From Clostridia bacterium (lineage in GTDB: Bacteria > Bacillota_A > Clostridia > Christensenellales > Aristaeellaceae), in the NCBI GenBank assembly GCA_017530275.1, contig JAFXMP010000171.1, forward strand, positions 1 through 56,829: a stretch of DNA of 56,829 bases, written 5' to 3'. Below, piece after piece: positions 1 to 7,138 of the stretch. Numbering within the stretch: position 1 is the stretch's first letter; each line of letters starts with the position of its first letter. Made by a program: the position numbers and the translations under genes. The notes beneath the pieces are model-generated. The model was given only the letters and a program-made list of their open reading frames with translations. It was not told where the DNA came from and searched no databases.

Positions 1-1478
1 CCTCTGGCTATGCTTCCGTTGCCCTTTCCGGGACGGTTGTCGGGCGAATCGCAATCGGCGATTGGTATGATGCGGGCGTAACTGCCGGGGAGGCGGTCGG
101 GAAAGATGCCGTAACCATCAACAAGGGATCATGGAACCAAGGCATTATTTCCTTCACAAAATCCGTAGGCGCGGCTTCCACAAAGAGTGTCCAGTTGACG
201 GCGGCATCGGCGTCGTGGAGCGGCAATTCTGCGTCTGTCCAAATCTGGGATGGGACCGCAGCAGATGCGCAGCATGGATCATTCACGGGCTATACAGTCA
301 CCGTGGACGCATCTGCCAGGTATACCGCAGGAGAAACGGCGGGTAAAAACGCCGTCACCATCACCAAAGGAAGTTGGAGCCAGGGTATTATTCAATTCAC
401 GAAATCGGAGGGCACGGCGAGCACGAAATCTGTTCAGCTGTGCGCCGCTTCTCCGTCGTGGAATGGGAATACGGCCACCGTCCAAATCTGGGATGGAACC
501 GCAGCGGATGCGCAGCATGGATCGAACACCGGGTACACCGTCACGGTCACGGCACCGGATCAGACCGTTTATTATTGGGAAGGAGGCACAAAATACAGCT
601 TTCCGAGTGGAGGGAAACGCCTCACCAATGGTGTTGACATCATGGTCGGTACAAGCACAAGCAACAGGCATTGGGTGCTGTGCCCGTCTGCATCGACGCT
701 TACTGGTACGTGGTCCGGGACAGGAAACACGAAAACGTATACGTTGACAGGCAGCAATGTCACAACGAAAACTGTTACGTTCACCGGAAGCAGCGGAAGT
801 TGGTCCGGCAATTCCAGAACGATAACAGTTTCTGCGTCCGACAATTCTGATCCCCTGTTCCAGTATACGATCACAGCGCCGAGCGCAAGTCTTTCGTCTT
901 CCTGGAGCTCGTCCGGCTCCGGGACACTTCAGCACACATACACCGTTAGTTCGGCGAGCTCCAGCAAGTCAATAACGATCCAAGATGTATATTACCTTGA
1001 ATTGTCTGGAAACATCTGGGCAAGCGGTGATGAATATTACCAGCATTGCGAGGCGAGCCTAAGAATCAATGATGGTGGCACAACGATCTACAAAAACAAG
1101 GTTGATTGCTATGGCGGGGTAGATGTAACAGCAGCCGTCAATTATGGCAAGAGCATGGTGAGCAATACGATGTATTACTGGGAAAACGGGAATCAGTATA
1201 CGTTCCCATCTGGTGGAAAACGGCTCACACAGGGCGTTGATATCATGGTTGGCACCAGCACGAGCAACCGGTATTGGGTGCTGTGCCCGTCTGGAGGAGG
1301 CGGCGGAACCATCGACATTCCGTCAACGCAGATATATACCACGTCATCAGCTCCAAGCGGCGCAACAAAACTGAACGTATTAAGGAACCGGTTCATTGAA
1401 GCAATGAACGATTCTGACTTCGTTGTCTTCCGCGTAGACTGCGGTTCGTCGCAGAAATGGTATTACATGGAGCCGTAA
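1..1478 (+). CDS. Tail-tip (Tal-like) protein, C-terminal part
   Basis: Open from base 3 to a TAA stop with no start codon in the window, so the N-terminal part lies elsewhere, probably in the gene beginning at 55398. The protein is rich in Ser, Thr, Gly and Trp, low in Lys and Arg, and built of beta-type repeats: an 81-residue unit in at least two tandem copies, and a 40-residue module starting YYWE and ending WVLCPS that occurs twice. Such repeat-rich ends are typical of receptor-binding or baseplate parts of tail-tip proteins; the exact role here is inferred from place and composition. A short tail gene follows 17 bases later. Confidence 0.75.
   Translation, partial: SGYASVALSGTVVGRIAIGDWYDAGVTAGEAVGKDAVTINKGSWNQGIISFTKSVGAASTKSVQLTAASASWSGNSASVQIWDGTAADAQHGSFTGYTVTVDASARYTAGETAGKNAVTITKGSWSQGIIQFTKSEGTASTKSVQLCAASPSWNGNTATVQIWDGTAADAQHGSNTGYTVTVTAPDQTVYYWEGGTKYSFPSGGKRLTNGVDIMVGTSTSNRHWVLCPSASTLTGTWSGTGNTKTYTLTGSNVTTKTVTFTGSSGSWSGNSRTITVSASDNSDPLFQYTITAPSASLSSSWSSSGSGTLQHTYTVSSASSSKSITIQDVYYLELSGNIWASGDEYYQHCEASLRINDGGTTIYKNKVDCYGGVDVTAAVNYGKSMVSNTMYYWENGNQYTFPSGGKRLTQGVDIMVGTSTSNRYWVLCPSGGGGGTIDIPSTQIYTTSSAPSGATKLNVLRNRFIEAMNDSDFVVFRVDCGSSQKWYYMEP
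60..545 (+). repeat. Tandem 243-bp coding repeat (2 copies)
   Basis: Two adjacent 243-bp units (about 60-302 and 303-545). Anchor strings recur at exactly 243-bp distance, for example AAATCTGGGATGG at 241 and 484. Each encodes 81 residues with the shared phrase VQIWDGTAADAQHGS. The high DNA identity suggests recent duplication or recombination between copies. Confidence 0.85.
570..1293 (+). repeat. Duplicated 121-bp coding module (570-690 and 1173-1293)
   Basis: Two 121-bp segments 603 bp apart encode near-identical modules containing GGKRL, GVDIMVGTSTSNR and WVLCPS. They flank a Ser/Thr-rich stretch of about 160 residues and look like repeated small beta domains of the tail-tip protein. Confidence 0.8.
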
Positions 1479-1495
1479 GATGAAAGGAGAAACGC

Positions 1496-1765
1496 ATGAG
1501 CACAGGAAGAAAGATCATCCTTGGTGACGGCCAGGAATTGCCCGGCGTGGAAGTCGGGTATGCCTCCGGTGTGCTGTGGCTGTACAAGCTCGGCATGACC
1601 ATCAATCAGGCAATCGAATTTCTGGCCGAGGAACGAACGCAACAGATCACATTCGTCTATGGCGATATGCGGGACGAATATGAGGGTTTCACCAGGATCG
1701 CCGCGGCCATGGTCGATTTTGACGGAACGATCAAAGTCGCACTTACGCAGCCGGATACCGAATAA
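1496..1765 (+). CDS. Small tail-associated hypothetical protein
   Basis: 89 residues, ATG start behind AAAGGAG. I do not recognise the family. It is acidic, starts MSTGRKIILGDGQ, and holds a central mixed helix/strand region (AIEFLAEERTQQITFVYG). Its place between the tail-tip gene and the diversified tail protein suggests a small structural or assembly role. A weak terminator hairpin follows at once. Confidence 0.7.
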   Translation: MSTGRKIILGDGQELPGVEVGYASGVLWLYKLGMTINQAIEFLAEERTQQITFVYGDMRDEYEGFTRIAAAMVDFDGTIKVALTQPDTE

Positions 1766-1790
1766 ATGCTGGGGATCACCCCGGCATTTT
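1766..1790 (+). terminator. Weak intrinsic terminator
   Basis: Nine-base-pair stem (1766-1774 with 1779-1787, one T-G wobble), ATCA loop, followed by four T. Likely partial, since the next gene is only 22 bases away. Confidence 0.5.
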
Positions 1791-1812
1791 GAATAAAAAG
1801 GAGGATAAGATC

Positions 1813-2214
1813 ATGAGTCAGGAAGCCAAGGAAACGAAGAAACAGGAATTCACCCAGGCCCAGGCCGTAAGAGCGCATGGTGCGCTTGAAAAGCTCTACA
1901 ATCAGGATATCCCGTCCACCGAGGCATTCGATGTGTACATGATGATGCAGAAGCTGGAGCCTATCGCCACCTTCCAGCAGGATCAGCGCCGGAAGATCAT
2001 CGCGGACATGAAGCCCAAAATCGAAAATGAGGGCAGGACGTTCAATTTCGGCACCACGGAACGCCTCAAGGAATACCAGGAACGCATCAGGAAATTGGAG
2101 GAAATGCCGGCGGACATCGATATTAAGCCGATAGAAGTCCGGCTCACGCCAAGCCTGTATATCGCGGGCGCTGATATTGCCGCCCTCAAGGGGTTTATCA
2201 ATTTCGTCAAGTAA
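1813..2214 (+). CDS. Hypothetical helical protein in tail region
   Basis: 133 residues, ATG start behind AAAAGGAGG. Highly charged and predicted mostly helical (residues 1-100), with the C-terminal TPSLYIAGADIAALKGFINFVK. Not recognised. It lies directly upstream of the diversified tail protein, so a chaperone or adaptor for that protein is possible, but this is only positional. Confidence 0.7.
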   Translation: MSQEAKETKKQEFTQAQAVRAHGALEKLYNQDIPSTEAFDVYMMMQKLEPIATFQQDQRRKIIADMKPKIENEGRTFNFGTTERLKEYQERIRKLEEMPADIDIKPIEVRLTPSLYIAGADIAALKGFINFVK

Positions 2215-2220
2215 GCATTC

Positions 2221-2250
2221 CGCCCGGCCAGATCAATGACCGGGCGTTTG
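2221..2250 (+). terminator. Hairpin, possible weak terminator
   Basis: Stem CGCCCGG (2221-2227) pairing with CCGGGCG (2240-2246), then TTT. It lies just ahead of the ribosome binding site of the diversified gene, so it may also tune its translation. Confidence 0.4.
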
Positions 2251-2277
2251 CTATATCAGAAAAGGAGGGTAATACCC

Positions 2278-3816
2278 ATGGCACAAAAAACCATGTACCC
2301 GGCTATCAATAATAGCCCGGTCACGACGTTGGCGGCGGCCATCACGGTCAATTCCACGACCATCGAAATCGCGGATGCGTCTGCGCTGCCTGCCGCGCCG
2401 AACATTGCCACCATTGGGGAGGATGATTCTGCCGAGCTCGTTCTCTACACCGGCATTTCCAATTCGTCCCTCACCGGCTGTACCCGCGGATTCAACAGCA
2501 CAACCAAAAAGGCGTGGCCCATCGGCAGTAAAATCTACCGGGCATTTACTGCATACGATCACGATACGTTCCGGGAGAACATCGCCGATCTGGCGTCGAA
2601 GCAAGTCGAATTGGACCCGCATAACTACGCCTTTGACGGCAAGGACCTCAGCGCCGTATTCGCGGACGCCGACGCGCTGTACGCCGCCATGGTGCAGGAA
2701 GATTACAGCAAAATCCGCCTCGGCGATTACTGGCCGGTCACGCTCAACGGCACGTTCAGGGATTACGGGTCCATGACGTTCCAGAGCGGCAAGAAATACT
2801 ATTCCGACACAGCGCTTACCACGGAGGTCGGGACTTCGGATCAGGATTACGCCGCATCGCCCGTCGGTGATAATTCGATCCCTGGATGCCATAAGCCGTA
2901 TTGCGAGGTCACGATCGGCGGCACCAAGTATTATTGCGATTATGACGATTGCCTGCCGTATGCGGTCAAAACGCTCACCAATGCGCTGATGAAATTCGAG
3001 GTGATGCCGAACGTCTATTACCGCTATGGTGATTCCGGTGCTCTGTCAGGGAACAAGAAGCACATCCTGTTCTCGGCGCGTGACGGCCTGCCCACCACCC
3101 TGAAAATGCGCAAATGCAACGAACAGTGGGAGGGCCAGCACATCGACACGTTTACGGGCGATGGCACGACGGCGGAGTTTACGCTCTCCGGAACCGCTGG
3201 CACTCTCGGCTATGTGTATGTAGACGGGGCCAAGAAAACGTACAACACCGATTACACGTTCGGGAGCAACAAGATCACGTTCAAAGCTGGAAAGATTCCT
3301 GCGGCCAGCGCTGAGATCAAGATCGAATGGATGGATGGCACGACGCCCTGGAACGGTTCGGCGCTCTACAAGACCTTCAACGATCCGGATTATGGTATCA
3401 TCAAGCTCATTCAGACGGCGGATGCCAAGCTGTACAGCCACATCCTCACTAACAGCGGTGGGGGCATGAGGTATTATGGCGAAAAGCGCAACAAAACCGG
3501 CCAGCAGGACGGAGGTTGGGCGGATCGCGGTGTACTATTCCTCCCGACTGAGGATGAAATTTGGGGCCGGCCTATCCATTCAGCATCAGGCTTGCCTGGA
3601 TACGCTCAGATGCAGCAATGGCCCATCTATCAGCTCGGTGGCAGGAGGCATTTTGCCAAAGGCGCTGGCAACGGTGCGTCGCGCTACACCGTCTGGTCAG
3701 CTTCGTCTACCAGCGTCACCGCCTTCGCCCTTGTGCACTTCGGCGGCGGTGCCGGCGGCTCCAGCGCGACCGTTGCGGCTGTGGCCGCCCCCTGCTTCAT
3801 TTTTTGCGAAGCCTGA
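2278..3816 (+). CDS. DGR target: diversified tail protein with C-terminal variable repeat
   Basis: 512 residues; the ATG at 2278 is chosen because AAAGGAGGG stands 8 bases before it. The N-terminal region resembles phage tail proteins (virion attachment, residues 1-130). A DUF6273/C-type-lectin-like region at the C-terminus (about residues 395-512: GGWADRGVLFLPTEDE, then GRPIHSASG) carries the variable repeat at residues 465-506, ending 20 bases before the stop. The C-type lectin fold is the usual display scaffold of diversity-generating retroelements: it keeps its shape while surface residues change. Here the variable residues include small and aromatic side chains (Y, T, L, H, F, G, S, V). 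The likely role is host receptor binding at the tail tip. The retroelement genes follow directly. Confidence 0.9.
   Translation: MAQKTMYPAINNSPVTTLAAAITVNSTTIEIADASALPAAPNIATIGEDDSAELVLYTGISNSSLTGCTRGFNSTTKKAWPIGSKIYRAFTAYDHDTFRENIADLASKQVELDPHNYAFDGKDLSAVFADADALYAAMVQEDYSKIRLGDYWPVTLNGTFRDYGSMTFQSGKKYYSDTALTTEVGTSDQDYAASPVGDNSIPGCHKPYCEVTIGGTKYYCDYDDCLPYAVKTLTNALMKFEVMPNVYYRYGDSGALSGNKKHILFSARDGLPTTLKMRKCNEQWEGQHIDTFTGDGTTAEFTLSGTAGTLGYVYVDGAKKTYNTDYTFGSNKITFKAGKIPAASAEIKIEWMDGTTPWNGSALYKTFNDPDYGIIKLIQTADAKLYSHILTNSGGGMRYYGEKRNKTGQQDGGWADRGVLFLPTEDEIWGRPIHSASGLPGYAQMQQWPIYQLGGRRHFAKGAGNGASRYTVWSASSTSVTAFALVHFGGGAGGSSATVAAVAAPCFIFCEA
3672..3794 (+). repeat. DGR variable repeat (VR)
   Basis: 123 bp matching the template repeat at 4429-4551 without gaps. 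There are 24 differences, every one where the template has A (A to G, C or T); none of the 90 non-A positions differs. All changes fall in 14 codons that are AAC or AAT in the template. The last 15 bp, TGTGGCCGCCCCCTG, are identical in both copies and are the likely initiation site (IMH). Confidence 0.97.
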
Positions 3817-3826
3817 TACCCTATAC

Positions 3827-3847
3827 CCCGCCCCTTCATGGGGCGGG
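3827..3847 (+). other. Hairpin downstream of VR (DGR target-recognition hairpin or terminator)
   Basis: Perfect 8-bp GC stem CCCGCCCC/GGGGCGGG with loop TTCAT, starting 32 bp after the variable repeat and 10 bp after the target stop codon. Known retroelements use a GC-rich 7-10 bp hairpin or cruciform just after VR for homing. There is no T-run after it, which argues against a simple terminator. Confidence 0.6.
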
Positions 3848-3866
3848 AATCTCTGTGAGGAATGAT

Positions 3867-4382
3867 ATGAGCAACATCAAAGCACGTTTGGTCACGCCGA
3901 CCGGGATCGAATGGATGGATATTCCGTTCAGCCTGGCGGCGGCTGTCTGGAAATTCATACGAGGCGAATACAAGAATAAGGCCGCTGCGAAAACAGTGCC
4001 AGGAACCGCCAAGGGAGAGCGCGGGATGGCCGATATACCGAAAAGGTATTGGGAAACGCACGCCGTCCCGATGCACAAGATCACCAGAAAAATCATCCGG
4101 CAATGCAGAAAAGCGTTTCAGGCGTACCCTGTTACGCCGGAATTGGTGAAGAAAAGAAAGAAACACTTGAAAAAGGCTTTCGATCTGTGCTTTGCACTCT
4201 TTGACGAGATCAGGCTTGCGCTCAATGAGTTCCCGGAGCTGGACGCCAATAAATTCAACGAGATCGATGGTCTGCTCAATAAGGAGATCGAAGCCCTGAG
4301 AAAAGGGCGCAAGGATACGCGCCTCGTCAATCAGGGCCAGAAGAATCCGCCTCACGAGAGCCAAAAGAATCCTGCGCCGTAA
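3867..4382 (+). CDS. Probable DGR accessory protein (Avd-like)
   Basis: 171 residues from ATG 3867; a second good start at 4026 (AGGGAGAG before it) would give 118 residues, close to the 110-130 usual for Avd. From residue 54 it is basic and helical (KITRKIIRQCRKAF, VKKRKKHLKKAF, then helices to about residue 155), as expected for the four-helix-bundle Avd, which binds the reverse transcriptase and template RNA. Its place between the target gene and the template repeat is the classic Avd position. The first 53 residues (MSNIKARLVTPTGIEWM) do not look like Avd and may be an added domain or a separate short gene. Family assignment rests on size, charge, helicity and position. Confidence 0.6.
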   Translation: MSNIKARLVTPTGIEWMDIPFSLAAAVWKFIRGEYKNKAAAKTVPGTAKGERGMADIPKRYWETHAVPMHKITRKIIRQCRKAFQAYPVTPELVKKRKKHLKKAFDLCFALFDEIRLALNEFPELDANKFNEIDGLLNKEIEALRKGRKDTRLVNQGQKNPPHESQKNPAP

Positions 4383-4428
4383 GGCGTTCGGATACAGCTT
4401 GCTTTCTGTAACTCTTTGGTGCCCTTGT

Positions 4429-4551
4429 CGGTGCGTCGCGCAACAACGTCTGGTCAGCTTCGTCTACCAGCGTCACCAACTTCGCCAATGTGAACAACAA
4501 CGGCAATGCCAACAACAACAACGCGACCAATGCGAATGTGGCCGCCCCCTG
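4429..4551 (+). repeat. DGR template repeat (TR)
   Basis: Non-coding 123-bp template, adenine-rich in its middle (33 A). Read in the VR frame it spells Asn at all 14 variable codons (AAY). AAY is the ideal template codon: random change of the first two bases can give 15 amino acids and never a stop. It lies 46 bp after the accessory gene and 286 bp before the reverse transcriptase, on the same strand. Confidence 0.97.
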
Positions 4552-4837
4552 ATTCTGCCGCCCGGGGTTAAGTCGTTCCCCGGATGGAGGGCCAGAGCAA
4601 GTAAGCCCGCGAGGGCTGAACGGAGTGCTCGGGCAGGAAGGAGAAAGCAAGCGAGCAAACGATCCTCGGATCGCAGTGCTAAATCTGTATGATGATGCCG
4701 ACGTGCGGACGCTTCTTGCATGGCAGATGATTGTGTCCTCCATCTGTTTCATGCACGGACGGCAAAGCGGATAGACAGACACGCAACACAAATTCCGTAC
4801 ATCATACCAACCGGAAATCAAAGGAGGAACCGGAAAA
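4552..4837 (+). ncRNA. Spacer part of the DGR template RNA
   Basis: 286 bp between template repeat and reverse transcriptase without a convincing gene. In characterised retroelements this spacer belongs to the template RNA and primes cDNA synthesis. It is GC-rich at first, with self-complementary stretches (CCCGGGG near 4561 with CCCCGG near 4575), then plain. The RNA ends are not known from the sequence. Confidence 0.5.
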
Positions 4838-6067
4838 ATGACAAGCCTACAACGGCGGGAGGGAAGGTATTTCCGCCGTAGGATTCAGAGGGAATTGAAG
4901 CGGCTTGAATATAAGGCACAGTATGATTCCATCGATGCCGTTACCAATCTGAACAAAATCAGGAAGGGGGCAAAACTCAGCAGGAATGGAGTCAATAAAA
5001 AGGCGTCTGTCCAGCGGTATTTCATCAATGAATTGCACAACGAGGCGGAAAGCAGACGGAAGATATTGGCGGGCGAGGATATTCGGGAAGGATTCATCGA
5101 GTTCGATCTATCCGAAAGAGGGCATAAACGCCACATCCGAGCCATGCACTTCCGAGAACGAGTGATTCAGCGCTGCATTTGTGACAATGCTCTGGTGCCC
5201 GTGCTGTCAAGGCCACTGGTGCACGACAATGGGGCCAGCCTCAAAGGGAAGGGCATCCATTTCGCCATCTATCGGGTGCGTGACATGTTGCGGCGGTATT
5301 ATCGGGTCAATGGAGATTTCGGAGGGCACGTATTGCAGGCTGATTTCTCCAAGTATTTTGATAATATCAATCATGATGAAGTTTGGAAAATACTGGACAG
5401 GCAATTCGACTGCGACGAATTGAAGGGCCTTGCCTGGATGTTCGTGCAGGCTTTCGGCGAAATCGGCATCGGAATCGGCAGCCAGGTTTCACAGATATTG
5501 GCTGTATCGTATCCGAACAGAGCGGATCACTGGCTCAAAGAGATCGCCCGGATCGGTACATCTTGCCGGTATATGGATGACACTCTGGCGTTGCATCGTG
5601 ACAGAAAGCGCCTGTGCGACGCTTACGATGGGCTGCTCACACTCTGGAACAGTATGGGGATCATAGTGAACAAAAGCAAGACCAGGATCGCGCCGATGAA
5701 GCGGTTTACCTTCCTGAAGGTAAGGTATCAATGCCTGCCCGGTGGAAAAGTCGTCATGAAGCCTTGCAGGAAATCGTTCATTCGTATGCGCCGACATCTG
5801 CGGGCGTTCAAACGCTTTTGCGATGCCGGAGAAATGACGCTTGATCAGGTGCTGTGCGCGTATCAATCTTGGTATGGATACCAGCAGCACTTCGATTGCC
5901 ATAAGGCGCTGCGGGAAATGGACAAGTACCTGTTCCGCCTGTTCGGAATTTGGGTAAGGCATAAGAAACAGCATAAGAAAACGCATGGAAGGAGAGATTT
6001 CAGATGGCTCAAAAAACAATTAGCTACTGCATCGATGAACAGGATCGTATTACCAGCCTGTGCATGA
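4838..6067 (+). CDS. DGR reverse transcriptase
   Basis: 409 residues, ATG behind AAAGGAGG. It copies the template RNA into adenine-mutagenised cDNA that replaces the variable repeat. Motifs seen: LQADFSKYFDNI with catalytic Asp169; IGSQVSQ (213-219), the SQ form specific to retroelements of this type in place of the QGxxxSP of group II intron and retroviral enzymes; YMDD at 245-248 with catalytic Asp247 and Asp248; and a basic thumb region (MKPCRKSFIRMRRHLRAFKR). The C-terminus is very basic (RHKKQHKKTHGRRDFRWLKKQL), suitable for RNA binding. The last 64 bases overlap the next gene in another frame. Confidence 0.95.
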   Translation: MTSLQRREGRYFRRRIQRELKRLEYKAQYDSIDAVTNLNKIRKGAKLSRNGVNKKASVQRYFINELHNEAESRRKILAGEDIREGFIEFDLSERGHKRHIRAMHFRERVIQRCICDNALVPVLSRPLVHDNGASLKGKGIHFAIYRVRDMLRRYYRVNGDFGGHVLQADFSKYFDNINHDEVWKILDRQFDCDELKGLAWMFVQAFGEIGIGIGSQVSQILAVSYPNRADHWLKEIARIGTSCRYMDDTLALHRDRKRLCDAYDGLLTLWNSMGIIVNKSKTRIAPMKRFTFLKVRYQCLPGGKVVMKPCRKSFIRMRRHLRAFKRFCDAGEMTLDQVLCAYQSWYGYQQHFDCHKALREMDKYLFRLFGIWVRHKKQHKKTHGRRDFRWLKKQLATASMNRIVLPACA

Positions 6068-6354
6068 GTGACATGAGCGGAAATACCGGCTGGCATGTAT
6101 CCACGGTCGATGCTCTCGGCCTGGATATGGATGCAGAGCTGTTCGACGATCATGGAGCGTGCGCCTATAAGATCGTCAACGGCGCTGCGGTGCAGCGCAG
6201 CCAGCAGGAGCGGGAACAGGATTGGCCGGAACCGGAAGAGCCTGAACCTGTTACCACGATTGAAGAAGTGTCCGAACGCCTTGATTCGGTCGAGGCGGAC
6301 AACCTTACGGCTCTGGAGGGCATCGCCGAGCTGTACGAAATGCTGATGCCGTAA
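6004..6354 (+). CDS. Small phage structural/assembly protein
   Basis: 116 residues, ATG behind AAGGAGAG, starting inside the 3' end of the reverse transcriptase. Acidic, with a Glu/Pro-rich hinge (EQDWPEPEEPEPV) and a C-terminal helix (EEVSERLDSVEADNLTALEG) of coiled-coil type. Not recognised by name; the position before XkdX/CD1375-type genes is usual for small post-fibre proteins of Firmicute phages. Confidence 0.7.
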   Translation: MAQKTISYCIDEQDRITSLCMSDMSGNTGWHVSTVDALGLDMDAELFDDHGACAYKIVNGAAVQRSQQEREQDWPEPEEPEPVTTIEEVSERLDSVEADNLTALEGIAELYEMLMP

Positions 6355-6368
6355 AGGAGGACAACAGG

Positions 6369-6476
6369 ATGGTGAAGGTCTATGTGCGTCTTATCCAAGC
6401 TGGGCTCAGGACGTTGGAAGATGTCCCTGAGAAACTTCGTGAAGCTGTGCGTGCTGCTTTGGAAGGAGGTGAATGA
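6369..6476 (+). CDS. CD1375-like small phage protein, copy 1
   Basis: 35 residues (MVKVYVRLIQAG...LEGGE). The pattern VYxxLIxxGxRTxxxVPexLkexV is that of the CD1375-like/XkdX group found between tail fibre and holin genes of Firmicute phages; the role is unknown. The neighbouring gene at 6478 is a paralogue. RBS is AAGGAGG. Confidence 0.75.
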   Translation: MVKVYVRLIQAGLRTLEDVPEKLREAVRAALEGGE

Positions 6477-6477
6477 G

Positions 6478-6609
6478 ATGGCCGCTGTCTATGCTACCCT
6501 GATTATCAAGGGCCGCCGGACCTTCGCCAGCGTTCCTGAAACGCTGAAGGAACAGGTCCGCGAAATCCTGATTGCCCTCGAATGCGAGCATCTGATCATC
6601 GAGGAGTGA
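6478..6609 (+). CDS. CD1375-like small phage protein, copy 2
   Basis: 43 residues (MAAVYATLIIKGRRTF...HLIIEE), ATG behind AAGGAGGTGA, one base after the stop of its paralogue. Same core pattern as copy 1 with a longer C-terminus; a tandem duplication is the simple explanation. Confidence 0.75.
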   Translation: MAAVYATLIIKGRRTFASVPETLKEQVREILIALECEHLIIEE

Positions 6610-6613
6610 TCAA

Positions 6614-6781
6614 ATGAGCCACCTGGAGATAATCGAGCGCCTGTGCCGGATGCTCGATGACGCTCAAAATATCATCCGGGAGCAGGCTGCGCTGCTGGAA
6701 ATGCATGGGATCAGCACCCAGGACGGAAATCTGGAAAATCAGCGCCGTCAATTGCTGGAGCGCATCGAAAAATCTATTTAG
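6614..6781 (+). CDS. Small helical hypothetical protein
   Basis: 55 residues (MSHLEIIERLCRMLDDAQNI...RRQLLERIEKSI), four bases after the previous stop with the GAGGAG of that gene's end as ribosome binding site. Amphipathic helix throughout with heptad-like spacing. Similar small proteins often precede holin genes; no function is known to me. Confidence 0.65.
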   Translation: MSHLEIIERLCRMLDDAQNIIREQAALLEMHGISTQDGNLENQRRQLLERIEKSI

Positions 6782-6784
6782 GCG

Positions 6785-6805
6785 GGGGCATGGCATCCAT
6801 GCCCT
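6785..6805 (+). terminator. Hairpin before lysis genes
   Basis: Stem GGGCATG (6786-6792) with CATGCCC (6798-6804), loop GCATC, followed by TCTATTC. A weak terminator or a processing hairpin upstream of the lysis cassette. Confidence 0.4.
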
Positions 6806-6833
6806 CTATTCTATGTGAAAGGGGGCCATTCCC

Positions 6834-7133
6834 ATGTCTACAGAATGGGGCCTCATTATCAGCGCGGTGTCATTGCTGATCGCGTTTCTGTCTTTTTATC
6901 GGTCCGGGCGTAAGGATGATAAATCCGATGCTGCCGCGGACGCGGCGGCCAATGCCAGGATAGAAACGAAGCTCGATGGCATCCAATCTGGTGTCGATGA
7001 TGTTCGTGTGGAAATGCGCACGATGCGGGCCAAGGTCGATGACCATGCCGAACGGCTGGCGAAGGTCGAGGCCAGGGCATCCAGCAATAGCCACCGCATC
7101 GACACGCTTGAAAAAGTCATCAAGGAGGAATGA
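6834..7133 (+). CDS. XhlA-like membrane protein of lysis cassette
   Basis: 99 residues: an N-terminal transmembrane helix (residues 6-23, LIISAVSLLIAFLSFY), a basic junction (RSGRKDDK) and a long coiled coil (about 42-97). This matches the XhlA (haemolysin) type of lysis accessory protein. It stands directly before the holin, its 3' end overlapping that gene's ribosome binding site, so the two are co-translated. Confidence 0.75.
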   Translation: MSTEWGLIISAVSLLIAFLSFYRSGRKDDKSDAAADAAANARIETKLDGIQSGVDDVRVEMRTMRAKVDDHAERLAKVEARASSNSHRIDTLEKVIKEE

Positions 7134-7138
7134 ATCAC

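Noticed and set aside
4399..4692. Open frame running through the template repeat
   Set aside because: Gln/Cys/Arg-rich product that is only the template repeat read in another frame; no ribosome binding site.
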